Below are positions 36,700 through 47,919 of a stretch of 64,000 nucleotides of DNA, piece by piece. The notes below the pieces were generated by a model, which was not told the origin of the DNA, did not search any database, and saw nothing but the letters and a program-made list of their open reading frames with translations. Position 1 is the stretch's first letter, and each line of letters starts with the position of its first letter. The DNA lies in contig OZ022261.1 in NCBI GenBank assembly GCA_963978905.1, positions 19,713,686-19,777,685 on the forward strand, written 5' to 3'. The translations under genes and the position numbers were made by a program. Origin of the DNA: Trichostrongylus colubriformis (lineage: Eukaryota; Nematoda; Chromadorea; Rhabditida; Trichostrongylidae).

Positions 36700-37130
36700 A
36701 ACACCGGGAGCGTGGCAATTCCGGTTTACGGTATAGGATGACGGTGGCTTGTAGTTGCTGCAATGCGCAATGCACACATGGCAACTTGCCAATACGTCGA
36801 ATGTGAATTCATTACGTCTTAATTGTAATCACTCTTTTTTCTTACGCTTTCGCTATTTCTCAATCTGTGTTTTACTTGTTTGTTGCTGTGTGTTGTTTCA
36901 CTTGTTTCACATCACCACGAAAAAATGAGATGCACTCTACGAGACAACAAATGACATCTCTACAGCGGACAATTCGGAAAGTCGGTGTGTTGATGCGAAT
37001 GTGATGCGGATACACACCACAACGCTGCGCTTTTGAATCCGGGTTTTTTCACCGATTATCGCTTCTAACTTTGAATGTTCGTTACGAAATGATCATTTCT
37101 TTGCATCTTCCTCTTTCTTCAGACCCCTTA
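36700..37130. repeat. Dispersed repeat, copy 2 (first at 5165-5580)
   Basis: Colinear with 5165-5580, with insertions near 36820-36870. Shared blocks include TTGCTGTGTGTTGTTTCACT, CACTCTACGAGACAACAAAT and CACCGATTAT. Ends are not defined and the origin is unknown. Confidence 0.65.
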
Positions 37131-38044
37131 AAGGTCGTCAGTGGTTAATATCGTGTGACTGTCAATTCTACTTTATACTATTCGCTTAGTATGTGTCGGT
37201 CTGTGTGTCACGAAATTCATATTTAGCATCACAGCAATGATGGGACCCTCAATTTTGCAAGTGACATAGGAGATGGCACTAGCGCGGTGGACTCTACGTG
37301 ATAGTAAGTGATAAGGGCTTTAAAAGGCAAATATCACCAACGTGTTTGGCCTCTCACGCTGACCTTAGAGAATTAACATTCATAGGTTTTTCGGACGGTA
37401 CGGAAATATCAATGTTGGTTATTCAAGGTCGATGGGAATCGATAAGGAGCATCAGAACGCAAATATCCTCTGATCCGTTTCCTCTCTCAACTGACGGTGG
37501 AGTGTCACACTCACAGTTTTGGAGGAAGTTATACGGGAACTCATTGCGACGGATAGATTCTGATACCGACTGATAAGTACTGATGAGAGCCATTCGCAGA
37601 TCTTGTAGACCGCCTACTACTACAATACAGTCGCTACAGTTGAAGTGTCTGATGATTAGTGTAACTGGGTAATTTGGTTCGTGTTCCGATAGCTGCAGCG
37701 ATATGTCGACCGCTCAACTGTCTATCCTATCAATAAGGCGTCTGTCTTTTGATACCACGATCTTTATGAATGATTTGGATTCCAAGGCCCTTTCCGATAT
37801 CCGCCCTAATTTTTCAAAAAAGAACGCGGAAAAACCCGGAACAACATTCTTTTCGTTTTTTATCATAACTCTATTTCAATGTAGCACAATTTTTATATGA
37901 AAAATATCTTTATATAACACATACGTATATATGACTCATCTCGTTGAGATCTACTACATGGTGACTCTAGAACTTGAAGATCTGAAATTATTACTTCACT
38001 GCCTCAAACTATCAATAGGCTTTCATTAGCTAGCCACGCCCACC
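37131..38044. other. Intergenic stretch, weak relation to the 3.1-3.5 kb repeat
   Basis: Segments with GATAAGG and GTCTGTGTGTC recall the tandem repeat at 3075-3480, but alignment by eye is poor. No gene recognised. Confidence 0.35.
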
Positions 38045-40023
38045 TTAAAGGCACATTCCAGGATTAGGGAACCATTGCAACCCCTGCACATGACCAAATA
38101 GTTCCCCACGCGGGCGGGCGGCCAGTGAACGTAAGGAGGCACGATGATGACTCATCGCAGCGCATGGAGCTCCAGAAGACAGCTCGGCCACACCCGGAGC
38201 TCGTGCCCGCCCAACGCTCATATTGTACCGCACGAGTCGGTACGTGGCCGCGTGCTGCGTCGTTTGAGGCGTCGTTGGGAAATATTCGGGTATCAGCTGA
38301 TTCCTCTCGTCGAATTGTTGACTTCGGTAATTTATTCTTCTTTGCTGTGATATTTCTGGTTCCACAGGCGCTTTTTCCAAGAGGTGAGTTTTTTTGTGAT
38401 AATGTCTTTGTTTTTCGTCAATTATGTGTGCATTTTAGTATTTTCCTGCTTTCATTGTGTTTTGTTCATTGTGTGTTTTGTCTTGTAAAAGGTACCAGGT
38501 GATTTCCCTGCATAGCGGTGTTCACTTTTTTTGTTCTCATTTGTTGGTCATGTGTTTTACTAATTAGTGTCTTTTTGAGATGTTAGTGGCTGTTTGTTTT
38601 TTGCAAATGTTTCACTTCGTCTGATTTGTGTTAGTTGTTGCCTTTTCAAACACATTTTTACAGAAAAAGGCTGTTTTCCTTTACCCCTTGTACACTTGGT
38701 CCTCTTCTTGAAGTACCAAATTGGTGACTGTCATTGCTGGTGAGTTTTAATTTTCGAGTTAATTGAATTTGTAGATGGTGATATCTTTCTCAATGATGTT
38801 TTTATAATTCTTTCCATGTTTCTTCAGAATTTTATGATTTCTAGGTGTCCAGCAGGTGACTTAGGCGATGTGTTCTGTTACTCTCTAATATTTTTGTTGG
38901 ACTTTCGAGAGGTTAGTTAGTTTTTGTGATAATGCATTTGCTTGTGTGTAGTTTTGCATGTATTCGGTGTGTTTTCATGGTGTTTTCTCTTTTTCATGTA
39001 CTTCTGTTTTTGCCCTTTGTTCATTCTTCCTGTTTACGACCTGTATTTCATTGCTGTGCCATTGAAGTGTCCTTATTATTGTCGAGGACACTCTTTGACA
39101 TGGTTTTGAAAGTGTTGGTCGATGTGGAACAAAGATTTCCCTTTATCCCGCAGGTTTAGTGAGTTAAGGTTTAATTTCAATTGCTCTTTGTTTGTTTGTC
39201 TCATTATTCATTCTGTGCTCTGTGTTTAGCGGAAGCACTTCTTGACCTTTGTCTATGATGGTATGTGGCTTTCATGTTAGCTGTACACTGTTGTCGTTGC
39301 TATTTGTTTCTTGGCATGGCTTATTTCCAAAGTCTACAGGTTTCATTTTCGTCCTCTGGTTTCGGTGCTGCTCTGCTCACTGAAAATGCTAAGAAGACGG
39401 TAATGATCAGCAATTAGACGATTCCTTACACCATTATTGCACCGTTGTTGATTCATTGCTTGTAGACCTATGTTACTTACTTATTTTACTTTTATTTCCT
39501 ACTTTTATTTCCGTTTGTTTTTCGGAAGATGAATAGATGAATGCAAGCGGGCCGTCGAATGACCCTTCCTGTTTGCTTGACTTCCCTTTTTCTTCGTTTA
39601 TGGCCATTTATGTTTGCTTCTTGTTACACGTTACTTGTTCCTTGTTTCTCATAGATGCAGTGAATAAATTGTTCAAAGACTCGTTAAGTGTTTTTGACAG
39701 AAGGACACACCGAATTCAGGAAAAGATAAACTTTAGAGGCTGGGTCAATGAAATAAACGTTTGAGAGGGCAGATGCATACACAGTATTCCGATTTCGGTG
39801 TTTGAAGAGGGATCGTGACCAAAGCGATCATGAAATCTTAGGTGAAAGGGATTGTGATCGTGGCTGGCCATGAAATCAATATAAAGCTGAATAACCTCGG
39901 GCGGGGAAGGCATACGTGACCATTTTCATGTATTGAACGTTTCCTTTCTTGTTGTTTGATGCGGTAATGTTAATTGTTTTGGGCAAAATGATTATGTTAC
40001 ACTGGGAAGTTTAGGTTGTTATA

Positions 40024-41660
40024 ATGCAGCGAAGACTTTGTGTTGTGTGTGGGCAATATGCCAGTAGGGATACCATGAAGAGGACCACGTCTAAGAAGAA
40101 CAACTATATGCTGCTCGCAACACTTGCACTGGGGGGGGGGCGTGGATGGCGGGGTGATTAGCAAGAGGGTGGAGGAGATGAGCAGCCGTGTGAAATATGT
40201 GTGCCACGCTCATGTGGTGGAAGAGGTGAGGCAAAATGGTCTTTTCCTTTGTTATCATGCATTACACTCGTATGCGCAGGCGCAGTACCTCTCGGCCGAG
40301 ATGATCGCTAGTGGGAGGCGGCTCTCGTTCTACGAAGATCCCCAGAGGGGTACAATAGCGTACCTCAGCACGGTAGACGTACCGCCGCATTTGATGGAAG
40401 CGATAAATGGGATGAACGATGTGGGACGAGATTTAAAGCGGTGCTTATAAAACGTTGTGTTTTATGGAAATAAACTATTCAGGGTGATGTGCCCATTACA
40501 GATCGTGATGTGTTCACATTCCTGAATGAGGCACTGAAGAGGCCTTATGGGTCGTCTTTGTGGCCCGCTTTCCATAGGAGGAGGTGGAAGCACTATTTGC
40601 AGATACATATATCGGTTATCATATTATGTAATGTGCTAAAGTTCAGGAGGGGATGGTGGAGGCGGAGCCTCTGTCCGACGGCAGGGAGCAAGAGCCACCT
40701 GTACCTAGTGAGGTTGGCGTAGAAGTCTATGTGGGTGAGCAGGTTGATGTGGTGATGGTGGAGGAGAGGGAAGGGTCTCACGCCGATGATGGACATGATA
40801 AGAGTGAACAAGAGGATGACAGTGATGCGACGGACGACGAGGCATGTTCACGGATAGGAGAGATTCCAGATTTGTATCATTCATGTATGAAGATTTCGTA
40901 ACTATTTCAGGTGTCAGAGTATGCGCCGTGCGGGAGCAGTTCGGATTGGAGTTGTGAGGAGGAGGTGGACGGCATTTGCAACTGGCAACTTGGCAACTTC
41001 AATAGCATTCATATGGTCTGCAGTATAGTTGCTCCTGTATATTTCAAGCAAATTATAAATATTTCATCTTGAGCATGCATTCGATATTCAGGTTCGCATC
41101 GATACTGCATATCATCCTTTCTTTCCGTTCAAAGGATGATGGGCTGTGTTATACAGTCAGTTTGGCGGATAGGCAAGTGCGAGCTTTTCGCCATACAGCC
41201 ACGTTTGCAGGTTTGCATTCTAACAATTGTTTATATGAGAGGTTTCCGATTTGCTCCATAGTTTATACTCTTTCCTCGAATTCAGCGATGAAGAACGATC
41301 GTAATGCTAAACAATTGGAAGCAGAGAGAGCTCGACTGAAGCAAAGCTCAGGTACGAATGAAAAGCTGGTGTACTCACTCAGAAGAAAAATGAGGTTGCT
41401 TTTCTCTCTCCTAAACTTATAGTATAAATCGTTTGAACTTTCGTGTTTCTTTTATATGCACCTGTATTGTTCTTTTGCAGATAAAGGAACGAATTGATGA
41501 CTTCGTCAGATATTACAGTACATTCTCAAAAATATCTTTGCTCATAGATACAGGTAATGCTATCTATTTCTTCTTGTTCCGACCGAAAATATCATTGCCT
41601 TCTCTTTTCAGAAGACTCATGCTTGAACTATACTGGATGGCGTCTCTGTGATGAGGTATT
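40024..41660 (+). CDS. Multi-exon C2CH (THAP-like) zinc protein, probably nuclear, frame-broken
   Basis: An ATG at 40024 starts a frame with CVVCG (C-x2-C). After a G-run the next frame gives KYVCHAH (C-x2-H), then a GTGAGG...GCGCAG intron (40226-40279) and AQYLSAEMIASG. The C-x2-C...C-x2-H order resembles THAP-type DNA-binding fingers and related nematode proteins. Later exons are likely at about 40483-40590 (DVPITDRDVFTFLNEAL), 40647-40873 (very acidic, Asp/Glu-rich), about 40911-41000 and 41080-41210, with a coiled-coil-like basic/acidic piece at 41290-41390 and another at 41481-41550. Exon phases do not all agree in my reading. The run of ten G (40131-40140) separates two frames, so either it is a sequencing homopolymer error or the gene is broken. 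Downstream limits are approximate. Confidence 0.5.
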
Positions 41661-42138
41661 TTGGAGTTGTGTCCCTTTTCTGACTGTTATACTTTATCAG
41701 CCCATGTTTGTATCGACACACGCGCGATATACGTATATCCACTCCCTTGGTGCTCTGCCATGAAAGGCTTTAAATACACTGCGGGTATTGCTAGGGTTTC
41801 ACCTGAGGGACGGTTGCCATTGTTAGGATAAACTTAGTGAAAAGCTAGACCGCATTTTGATGGCTTCAGATGACTTGCGAATGTGTGTACATCGTCGAGA
41901 ACGCTTCAGGAAGATTAGATGCGGGAGGTGTTTCTGTTGCTTATCTGAAAGGAAGTGAAAGCGATCAACGCGTTCGGTGACCACAACTTCTTCAGAAGGT
42001 GATTGCTATTAACTTTCTCTTTAACACTATTTTCAGCGATATGCTTCCAGTTATCCTTCACTCAATCATCCACGGATCTCTTGCTACTTCTCAATAATTC
42101 ACGTCACTTACTAAGCTACGTACGAACACAGCGAACAA

Positions 42139-43009
42139 TTTTTGCGATTTGATCACAAGTGTTTATTATAACCTCAGCGTGGCTTATATACGCAAGGATT
42201 TCCAATCAAGATACAACATGAAAGGCCCTGTCAAAACATATTTGTGGGCGCAGACAAAATATGAGAAGAAATTAAATTTGATAATGAAACAATCGGAATG
42301 TCATGTGGCATTTATATTTAACAACAACATTATAAGAATCAGTATTTCTGCAGATATGCGGAAAACTCCCCCCAAAGCAAGTGGTTTGCGTTATATGTCC
42401 TTTTTTTGTGATTTTATTTCATACCATATTCCAAGAAGTTGTTTGAGAAGGGCAAGAAAGATTACGACCACCAATACACGAAACATTGTTGATAAGGAGA
42501 GGAGGGATGATAATGACGAGTAAATTCCCCCAAAAATTGAATACATGGTATCAACAGCCAATGTTAGTGATCTAGGTACTATTTGACGATTTTCTATTCC
42601 CTGTTGTTGGAGAATTCTTCCGTCGTTGAAGTAGTGCAACTCTCCGACGATTTCGAAGGAAGTCGTCCCTCCCGGGCAAGTGATGGTGCAGTTTTCTCGT
42701 ATGTTCGGTGAATCGAAGTTGAAAATGATCTTGTTGACGTGGCCGTTAGGGCTACAAATTGCGGCTTGAACTTGTTGTGCGCATCGTATCTCTGCCGTTG
42801 TTTCGCCTTTGTGAGTTGTGCATGCCAGCGAAAAGTGGGCTCCTGCGAAGCATTTGTAACATCATGTTAATTCGGATACAACTATTGAGCATGTCGTATT
42901 TGTCCTCGAAGTAGCCATTTTTAGGTCATCGGTCACGATATGAACCTGAACAGCCGTTCCAACGTTTGTTTTTGCAATGATTTTTCGGTCCTCTTGGTAA
43001 ATAACCACA
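42139..43009 (-). pseudogene. Inverted duplicate of the envelope gene 3' end plus LTR-like tail
   Basis: An 871-bp segment that is the reverse complement of 44446-45316 with no length difference and only about four substitutions seen. On the minus strand it encodes the last part of the envelope protein and its C-terminal membrane anchor, ending near 42391. It is broken by a TGA at 42862-42864, where the other arm has a glycine codon, and has no 5' part, so it cannot make a protein. Two further changes alter single residues or non-coding bases. The arm ends outward in a short T run (42139-42143), complementary to the A run of the other arm. Confidence 0.85.
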
Positions 43010-45064
43010 TCTGCATACCACATATTCTCGATCCACTGCACGAAAGGTGGGATACGACTCCTCATCTCTTCACCCACGACTGCGATCGAAGCCTGCATCA
43101 CGAACTATTGCCAGTTCATCACTCACCCTTCAAACTCAAATGTTATCTTTCCGATAGCACTCGTCGCGTTTCCCTACATCGTTGAAGTCTCTACGTGGAA
43201 CGATGGAAAATTAACATATAAGCGACAAATAGAATGCCAGGCCTCTCCAATCTGCGAACTTATCGACTGTTCCCTTTGTTTCGAATTGATATACAACCCA
43301 CACTGTTGGTCTAAGACCCAAATTGTTCTGACTGGGGCAGTCCTCGTCGCAGCCGCTCTCGCTCTGACAATCTTCCTTCCTATTCTACGACTCATCTTGT
43401 TTGTGATCCACCCTGTCATCTTCATCAGCCGTCGTGTCATCAAGAAAACCTTCTCGAAAGTGGTCCGAACTCATCAAGAACTCGCTGTGTACACGGGACA
43501 TCGACGACGACTCCTACTTGCTATCCTACTGAGTTACCATAGTCTGGCGAAGCCATGCTCCGACACTGTACCCATCACGGCAAGCGAAGAAACTTGCACT
43601 CGAAATGGAGAAGATATTTCATGCACATTCAATCAAGCAACGATAGTGACATTGCAACCTGTGAATCAGGAAGTCTGTCTCCTTCTCAGAAACTATGATA
43701 ATACCTCCGCTGGCATGATATCACTCCGAGTGAAAGGGCTTCATTTCACATGCAGACAGAAAGTCGAGTTCTTCACGCGTGACCACCGCTTCTACTCAGA
43801 GTCCGTGCATAGATGCCGTTTTGCAGGCAGCTGCAAAACTGGAACATGCGATAACACCAAACCCACCGACAAACTCCCTGAATTCTCGCAGGCAGCCAAC
43901 AATCATCCCGGCTACACATTCTGTGCTGCAGCTTGCGGTTGTCTTACCTGCGGCGGATGCTTCTTCTGCCTCAGCAGCTGCCTCTTCTACCGCTACTACG
44001 CATACCCCGAATCGGACGCGATCTACACCGTCTTCAACTGTCCCTCTTGGGAGTTCTCACTGAAGGTACATATCAAACTACACAATAATGAACATACCGA
44101 CGGGACAGACATCGTTCTGCATCCGGCCAAGACAACACGATGGAACAAAATCCGTCTATCTCTCATTGCATCAATGACCCCGCAAATGCCCATCCTCTCA
44201 TCCACGTTTATCACTGATGGAGTTACCACAGCCATTACAAAACCAGCTTCATCAGGTCAACTACTATCCAACACTCTCGGTCAATTACAGTGTCCATCCA
44301 TCCAGCACGCGAAAACCTTCAACTGTAGTTTTCCAAGCAATGTATGTTCCTGTTCACCGGCTACAAATCAAGCTGTTTGCACCTGTAGCGATGGACTTAT
44401 AGGAGAAATCCTGAAGAAATCACCACTACCACAACCCTCCAAAACTGTGGTTATTTACCAAGAGGACCGAAAAATCATTGCAAAAACAAACGTTGGAACG
44501 GCTGTTCAGGTTCATATCGTGACCGATGACCTAAAAATGGCTACTTCGAGGACAAATACGACATGCTCAATAGTTGTATCCGAATTAACAGGATGTTACA
44601 AATGCTTCGCAGGAGCCCACTTTTCGCTGGCATGCACAACTCACAAAGGCGAAACAACGGCAGAGATACGATGCGCACAACAAGTTCAAGCCGCAATTTG
44701 TAGCCCTAACGGCCACGTCAACAAGATCATTTTCAACTTCGATTCACCGAACATACGAGAAAACTGCACCATCACTTGCCCGGGAGGGACGACTTCCTTC
44801 GAAATCGTCGGAGAGTTGCACTACTTCAACGACGGAAGAATTCTCCAACAACAGGGAATAGAAAATCGTCAAATAGTACCTAGATCACTAACACTGGCTG
44901 TTGATACCATGTATTCAATTTTTGGGGGAATTTACTCGTCATTATCATCCCTCCTCTCCTTATCAACAATGTTTCGTGTATTGGTGGTCGTAATCTTTCT
45001 TGCCCTTCTCAAACAACTTCTTGGAATATGGTTTGAAATAAAATCACAAAAAAAGGACATATAA
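43010..45064 (+). CDS. 5'-truncated phlebovirus-type envelope glycoprotein of a retroelement
   Basis: An open frame of 684 codons from the palindrome junction to TAA at 45062-45064. It resembles the class II fusion glycoprotein (phlebovirus Gc/G2-like) carried as env by nematode LTR retroelements. Visible are a hydrophobic membrane segment at about 43319-43435, many cysteines, a Cys-Gly-rich cluster at about 43920-43990 just before an FYRYYAYP stretch (the position of fusion-loop-like residues in this family), and a C-terminal anchor at about 44900-45040 with a short lysine-rich tail. It begins without a usable ATG or signal peptide, because the N-terminal part is missing where the inverted arm starts. 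No gag or pol lies next to it. The frame is intact after the junction, so decay is recent or the region is conserved. Expression is unproven. Confidence 0.75.
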   Translation, partial: SAYHIFSIHCTKGGIRLLISSPTTAIEACITNYCQFITHPSNSNVIFPIALVAFPYIVEVSTWNDGKLTYKRQIECQASPICELIDCSLCFELIYNPHCWSKTQIVLTGAVLVAAALALTIFLPILRLILFVIHPVIFISRRVIKKTFSKVVRTHQELAVYTGHRRRLLLAILLSYHSLAKPCSDTVPITASEETCTRNGEDISCTFNQATIVTLQPVNQEVCLLLRNYDNTSAGMISLRVKGLHFTCRQKVEFFTRDHRFYSESVHRCRFAGSCKTGTCDNTKPTDKLPEFSQAANNHPGYTFCAAACGCLTCGGCFFCLSSCLFYRYYAYPESDAIYTVFNCPSWEFSLKVHIKLHNNEHTDGTDIVLHPAKTTRWNKIRLSLIASMTPQMPILSSTFITDGVTTAITKPASSGQLLSNTLGQLQCPSIQHAKTFNCSFPSNVCSCSPATNQAVCTCSDGLIGEILKKSPLPQPSKTVVIYQEDRKIIAKTNVGTAVQVHIVTDDLKMATSRTNTTCSIVVSELTGCYKCFAGAHFSLACTTHKGETTAEIRCAQQVQAAICSPNGHVNKIIFNFDSPNIRENCTITCPGGTTSFEIVGELHYFNDGRILQQQGIENRQIVPRSLTLAVDTMYSIFGGIYSSLSSLLSLSTMFRVLVVVIFLALLKQLLGIWFEIKSQKKDI

Positions 45065-45316
45065 CGCAAACCACTTGCTTTGGTGGGAGTTTTCCGCATA
45101 TCTGCAGAAATACTGATTCTTATAATGTTGTTGTTAAATATAAATGCCACATGACATTCCGATTGTTTCATTATCAAATTTAATTTCTTCTCATATTTTG
45201 TCTGCGCCCACAAATATGTTTTGACAGGGCCTTTCATGTTGTATCTTGATTGGAAATCCTTGCGTATATAAGCCACGCTGAGGTTATAATAAACACTTGT
45301 GATCAAATCGCAAAAA
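44446..45316 (+). repeat. Right arm of the 871-bp inverted repeat
   Basis: The intact partner of 42139-43009. Together with a 1436-bp spacer the arms form a 3.2-kb palindromic unit. The arm covers the last 619 bp of the envelope gene and the 252-bp tail beyond it. Confidence 0.9.
45065..45316 (+). promoter_or_regulatory. LTR-like 3' tail with TATA box and poly(A) signal
   Basis: After the envelope stop the 252-bp tail holds GTATATAAGCC (a TATA-like box, about 45265) and, about 20 bp later, AATAAA (about 45289), followed some 17 bases on by GCAAAAAAA. A TATA box just upstream of a poly(A) signal is typical of U3-R in a retroviral-type LTR. The A run after the expected cleavage point suggests that the copy ends at the poly(A) site rather than at a complete LTR. 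The same tail, inverted, is at 42139-42390. Confidence 0.55.
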
Positions 45317-46734
45317 AACAACTCCGAATAATCATATCGATGGAAGAGGGCTTTAGCGCAAGAATGCGATAACTTGCTGTTCTGTCGATCGCTACATTAT
45401 GCTTCCTTTAATTGGCGTCTTCATCAAAAATCACCCATTGTTATTGTTAGTTAGATTGTTGACACTTTGTTGAGTTTACTCATTTTTACCTCCCATTTTC
45501 ATTTGACACTATGTGCTATCTATCACTTAACTTCGTCACTGCTTGCTGTATTGATTCGGAAGTGGTTTCAACTGACACTTCAACCGACTTCAGTTCCAGT
45601 TCTATTTTGGGGTAAGAATCATCTTTTATTATGGATTGTTAGATTGTTAATGCTTTGTTGAGTTTACTCTTTGTTACCATGTACATTGCGCTGTTCAGTT
45701 TTACACACTCGGTGAGGTACATTGATTGTTGACAATTAACTTTCTTAAATTTATTACATTGAAAACACCATATGGAATGTACAGGCTATTCCGTTACCAG
45801 CCCTATGTTCTGTGATCGCGGCGGCTTTTCTCTGTTCACTGCGCACACTCTCTCTGGCAGACGGTACCTTTGTTTCCGAGCAAGCAAAGTCGTTATGATT
45901 GCTTTTTGTTTATTTGTTTTTGAAAGAATTCTTATGAAACTTCTCACATCAACATTATAGTCTAGATGGATGCACCTGAATGATTTGTACTGTGATGACC
46001 ATGATTTCAGAATGTTTTCAGAATTTTCATTTAGAATCGCAGCAAGACATACATTTCTGGCACCTTTCGGTGATTCAATAAACTATTTCATCTTTTTGCT
46101 CAGAACACATTGGGTTTACTATGAGTGAGAGTGAGGATACAAGAAGACGGTGTTTGGTGAAACTTGGAAGGCGGGCTGTAAGTCACTGAAATGGGACTAG
46201 CGTCACGCGCCCAGCTCGAGCTCCTTTCACATAGAGTGTATAAAAGAAACTAGAACTGGATGAATTTTTAGCATGAATGATAGGGCCGAATTGGAAAAGC
46301 TATGGTAAACTCTCGTTGAATACTGCGCCTTTGGTACTGTAGCCGCTTTGCTGGTCGATGGGCACCGATGATCGAAAAGCGGTGGTTAAGAGCGAAGAGG
46401 TGAAGAAGAGCTCGCTAATTTAGTGGGGCAATAAAATGCATAATTCAGAGCAGCTGCAGTATTTACAACAATGTCAAAGAGAGTCTCTGACAAATATAGG
46501 AACAGATCAAAGGCACTGCACTATAACAGCTGGCCGAAAAACAAACGATGATGACAACAACGGGGTAAAAAACGTGCAAAGACATGATGAAAGATAACCA
46601 TGCTCACAGAAAATCCAGTTATCACATAATTAAAAAGTTGTGCATATAGGACATCGAACAAAATAACTATGGTACAACTCACCCTATCCAGGAAGTCAGC
46701 AACAACGGTAAATATAAGAATCTATGGCCGAAAT
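45317..46734. other. Stretch inside the candidate TTAA element, no gene recognised
   Basis: Duplicated fragments TTAGATTGTT...GTTGAGTTTACT occur at about 45451-45482 and 45639-45668. An AATAAA is at about 46077. No protein-like frame. Confidence 0.4.
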
Positions 46735-46914
46735 CAGCTGATCGGCCAAACACGATGATAGGGCTGTATAAGAATAGAAAGGAATAATGGAAGCAGCTGA
46801 ATACCGCACAAAAAAACTTCATCCAGCTTGAAAGCAGAATAGAGAATACATTACCGAAGTAGAAACAGCTGAATATGTAGGAAAAACAGCTGAATATAAA
46901 GAAAAAACAGCTGA
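46735..46914. repeat. Cluster of CAGCTGA subterminal repeats
   Basis: CAGCTGA occurs at about 46735, 46794, 46866, 46887 and 46908, the last three in AAACAGCTGAATA/GTA context, 230-410 bp from the right tip of the candidate TTAA element. Single copies lie near its left end (38294) and in MITE-B copies (28187, 34865, 35634). Short subterminal repeats are often transposase-binding sites. Confidence 0.6.
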
Positions 46915-47144
46915 GTAACGGTCGCATTGATCTTCACCACAAATCTTGGCATGAGGCCAAGTTTTGGAAAACTCATCCAGACACCTGTTGAATACACGAT
47001 AATCTCGTCCAATGAACCAATAAGGCCTTACTTTTAGGGTCTTTGAGGACTTCATTCGTTTTTTTCTTCACTTTTGTGTTCTTCAGCACCCTTGATATCG
47101 TATTCCAGCGAAATATCACGCAATTATAATCCTGGAATGTGCCT

Positions 47145-47917
47145 TCAATTATCCAGCAGGCAACTGATAGTATTCCAAAACTTCAACAATTCCGCAAATA
47201 CTGAAATAATTCCACAACTTCCGAACAGACTCTCCTGCTGAATAGGAACCCTACAGATCATAGTGTTTCCCGAGAATATGGTCCTTTCGATGCCAGCTTC
47301 TTCCAGAAAATGTTAGTTTCAAGCCTAGATATGAAAGCGGTATGAAATTTCCTGCTGAAGTGAGGACTTTGAGGGAATCTCCGGTGAGAATTCCATTTGC
47401 TCTTAAGATGATCAGTTAACGTGAATATATCCTCCGGAATTCATACAGGTTCCACCCTAGTTCGAACCTTCAATTTCCTCATCCGATTCCTCGATCCGTG
47501 TGATTAGTTGGCTTATTGGGGAGGCTTAGACAGGGTATCGATTCACCTCATACAATGATATCTCCGTTTCCACTTAACTACTGTGTTTTGTCTTCCATGG
47601 CCTACGCAGCTTACAGCATTACGACCAGCTTTCTTCATTATTTATTATCCACAATTTTCATGCAGCTCGGTAATTCTCTCTGGAGCCTTTGAGAATAGTC
47701 CATAGTGGGAAGTGAGTATAAGAGTTGGGCAAAAGGAAAAATAGGAAAACTGCTTATGTCATATGCAATCTTTGATAGTCTCCAGTTGCATACTAGCTTT
47801 CCTTGGGCCAATGTGCATTGCTATACATATTGCACAAAACAGATGGAGATTCAGTGGGCTCATGTATGGGGCTGTACTTCGCAGAGCATTCGGTAACTAA
47901 CTAGTATGGGCACAATG
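47145..47917. other. Intergenic stretch, no gene recognised
   Basis: No exon or repeat boundary can be supported. Confidence 0.4.
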
Positions 47918-47919
47918 TA

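Larger units (their letters stand above)
38049..47144. mobile_element. Candidate 9.1-kb TTAA-type composite element
   Basis: An 18-bp sequence AGGCACATTCCAGGATTA stands at 38049 after TTAA (38045-38048). Its exact complement ends at 47144 before TCAA. These tips equal those of MITE-A, but beyond 18 bp the two ends differ. Inside lie the zinc-protein gene (40024-41660), the envelope palindrome (42139-45316), one CAGCTGA near the left end (38294) and five CAGCTGA near the right end. No piggyBac-type transposase was found. It could be one cargo-bearing element, or two separate end fragments with unrelated insertions between them. Confidence 0.4.

Noticed and set aside
42149..42523. 124-residue plus-strand frame over the left envelope arm, and its mirror at 44932-45321 (minus)
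   Set aside because: Both are antisense shadows of the envelope C-terminus and LTR-like tail. They recur only because the arms are duplicated.
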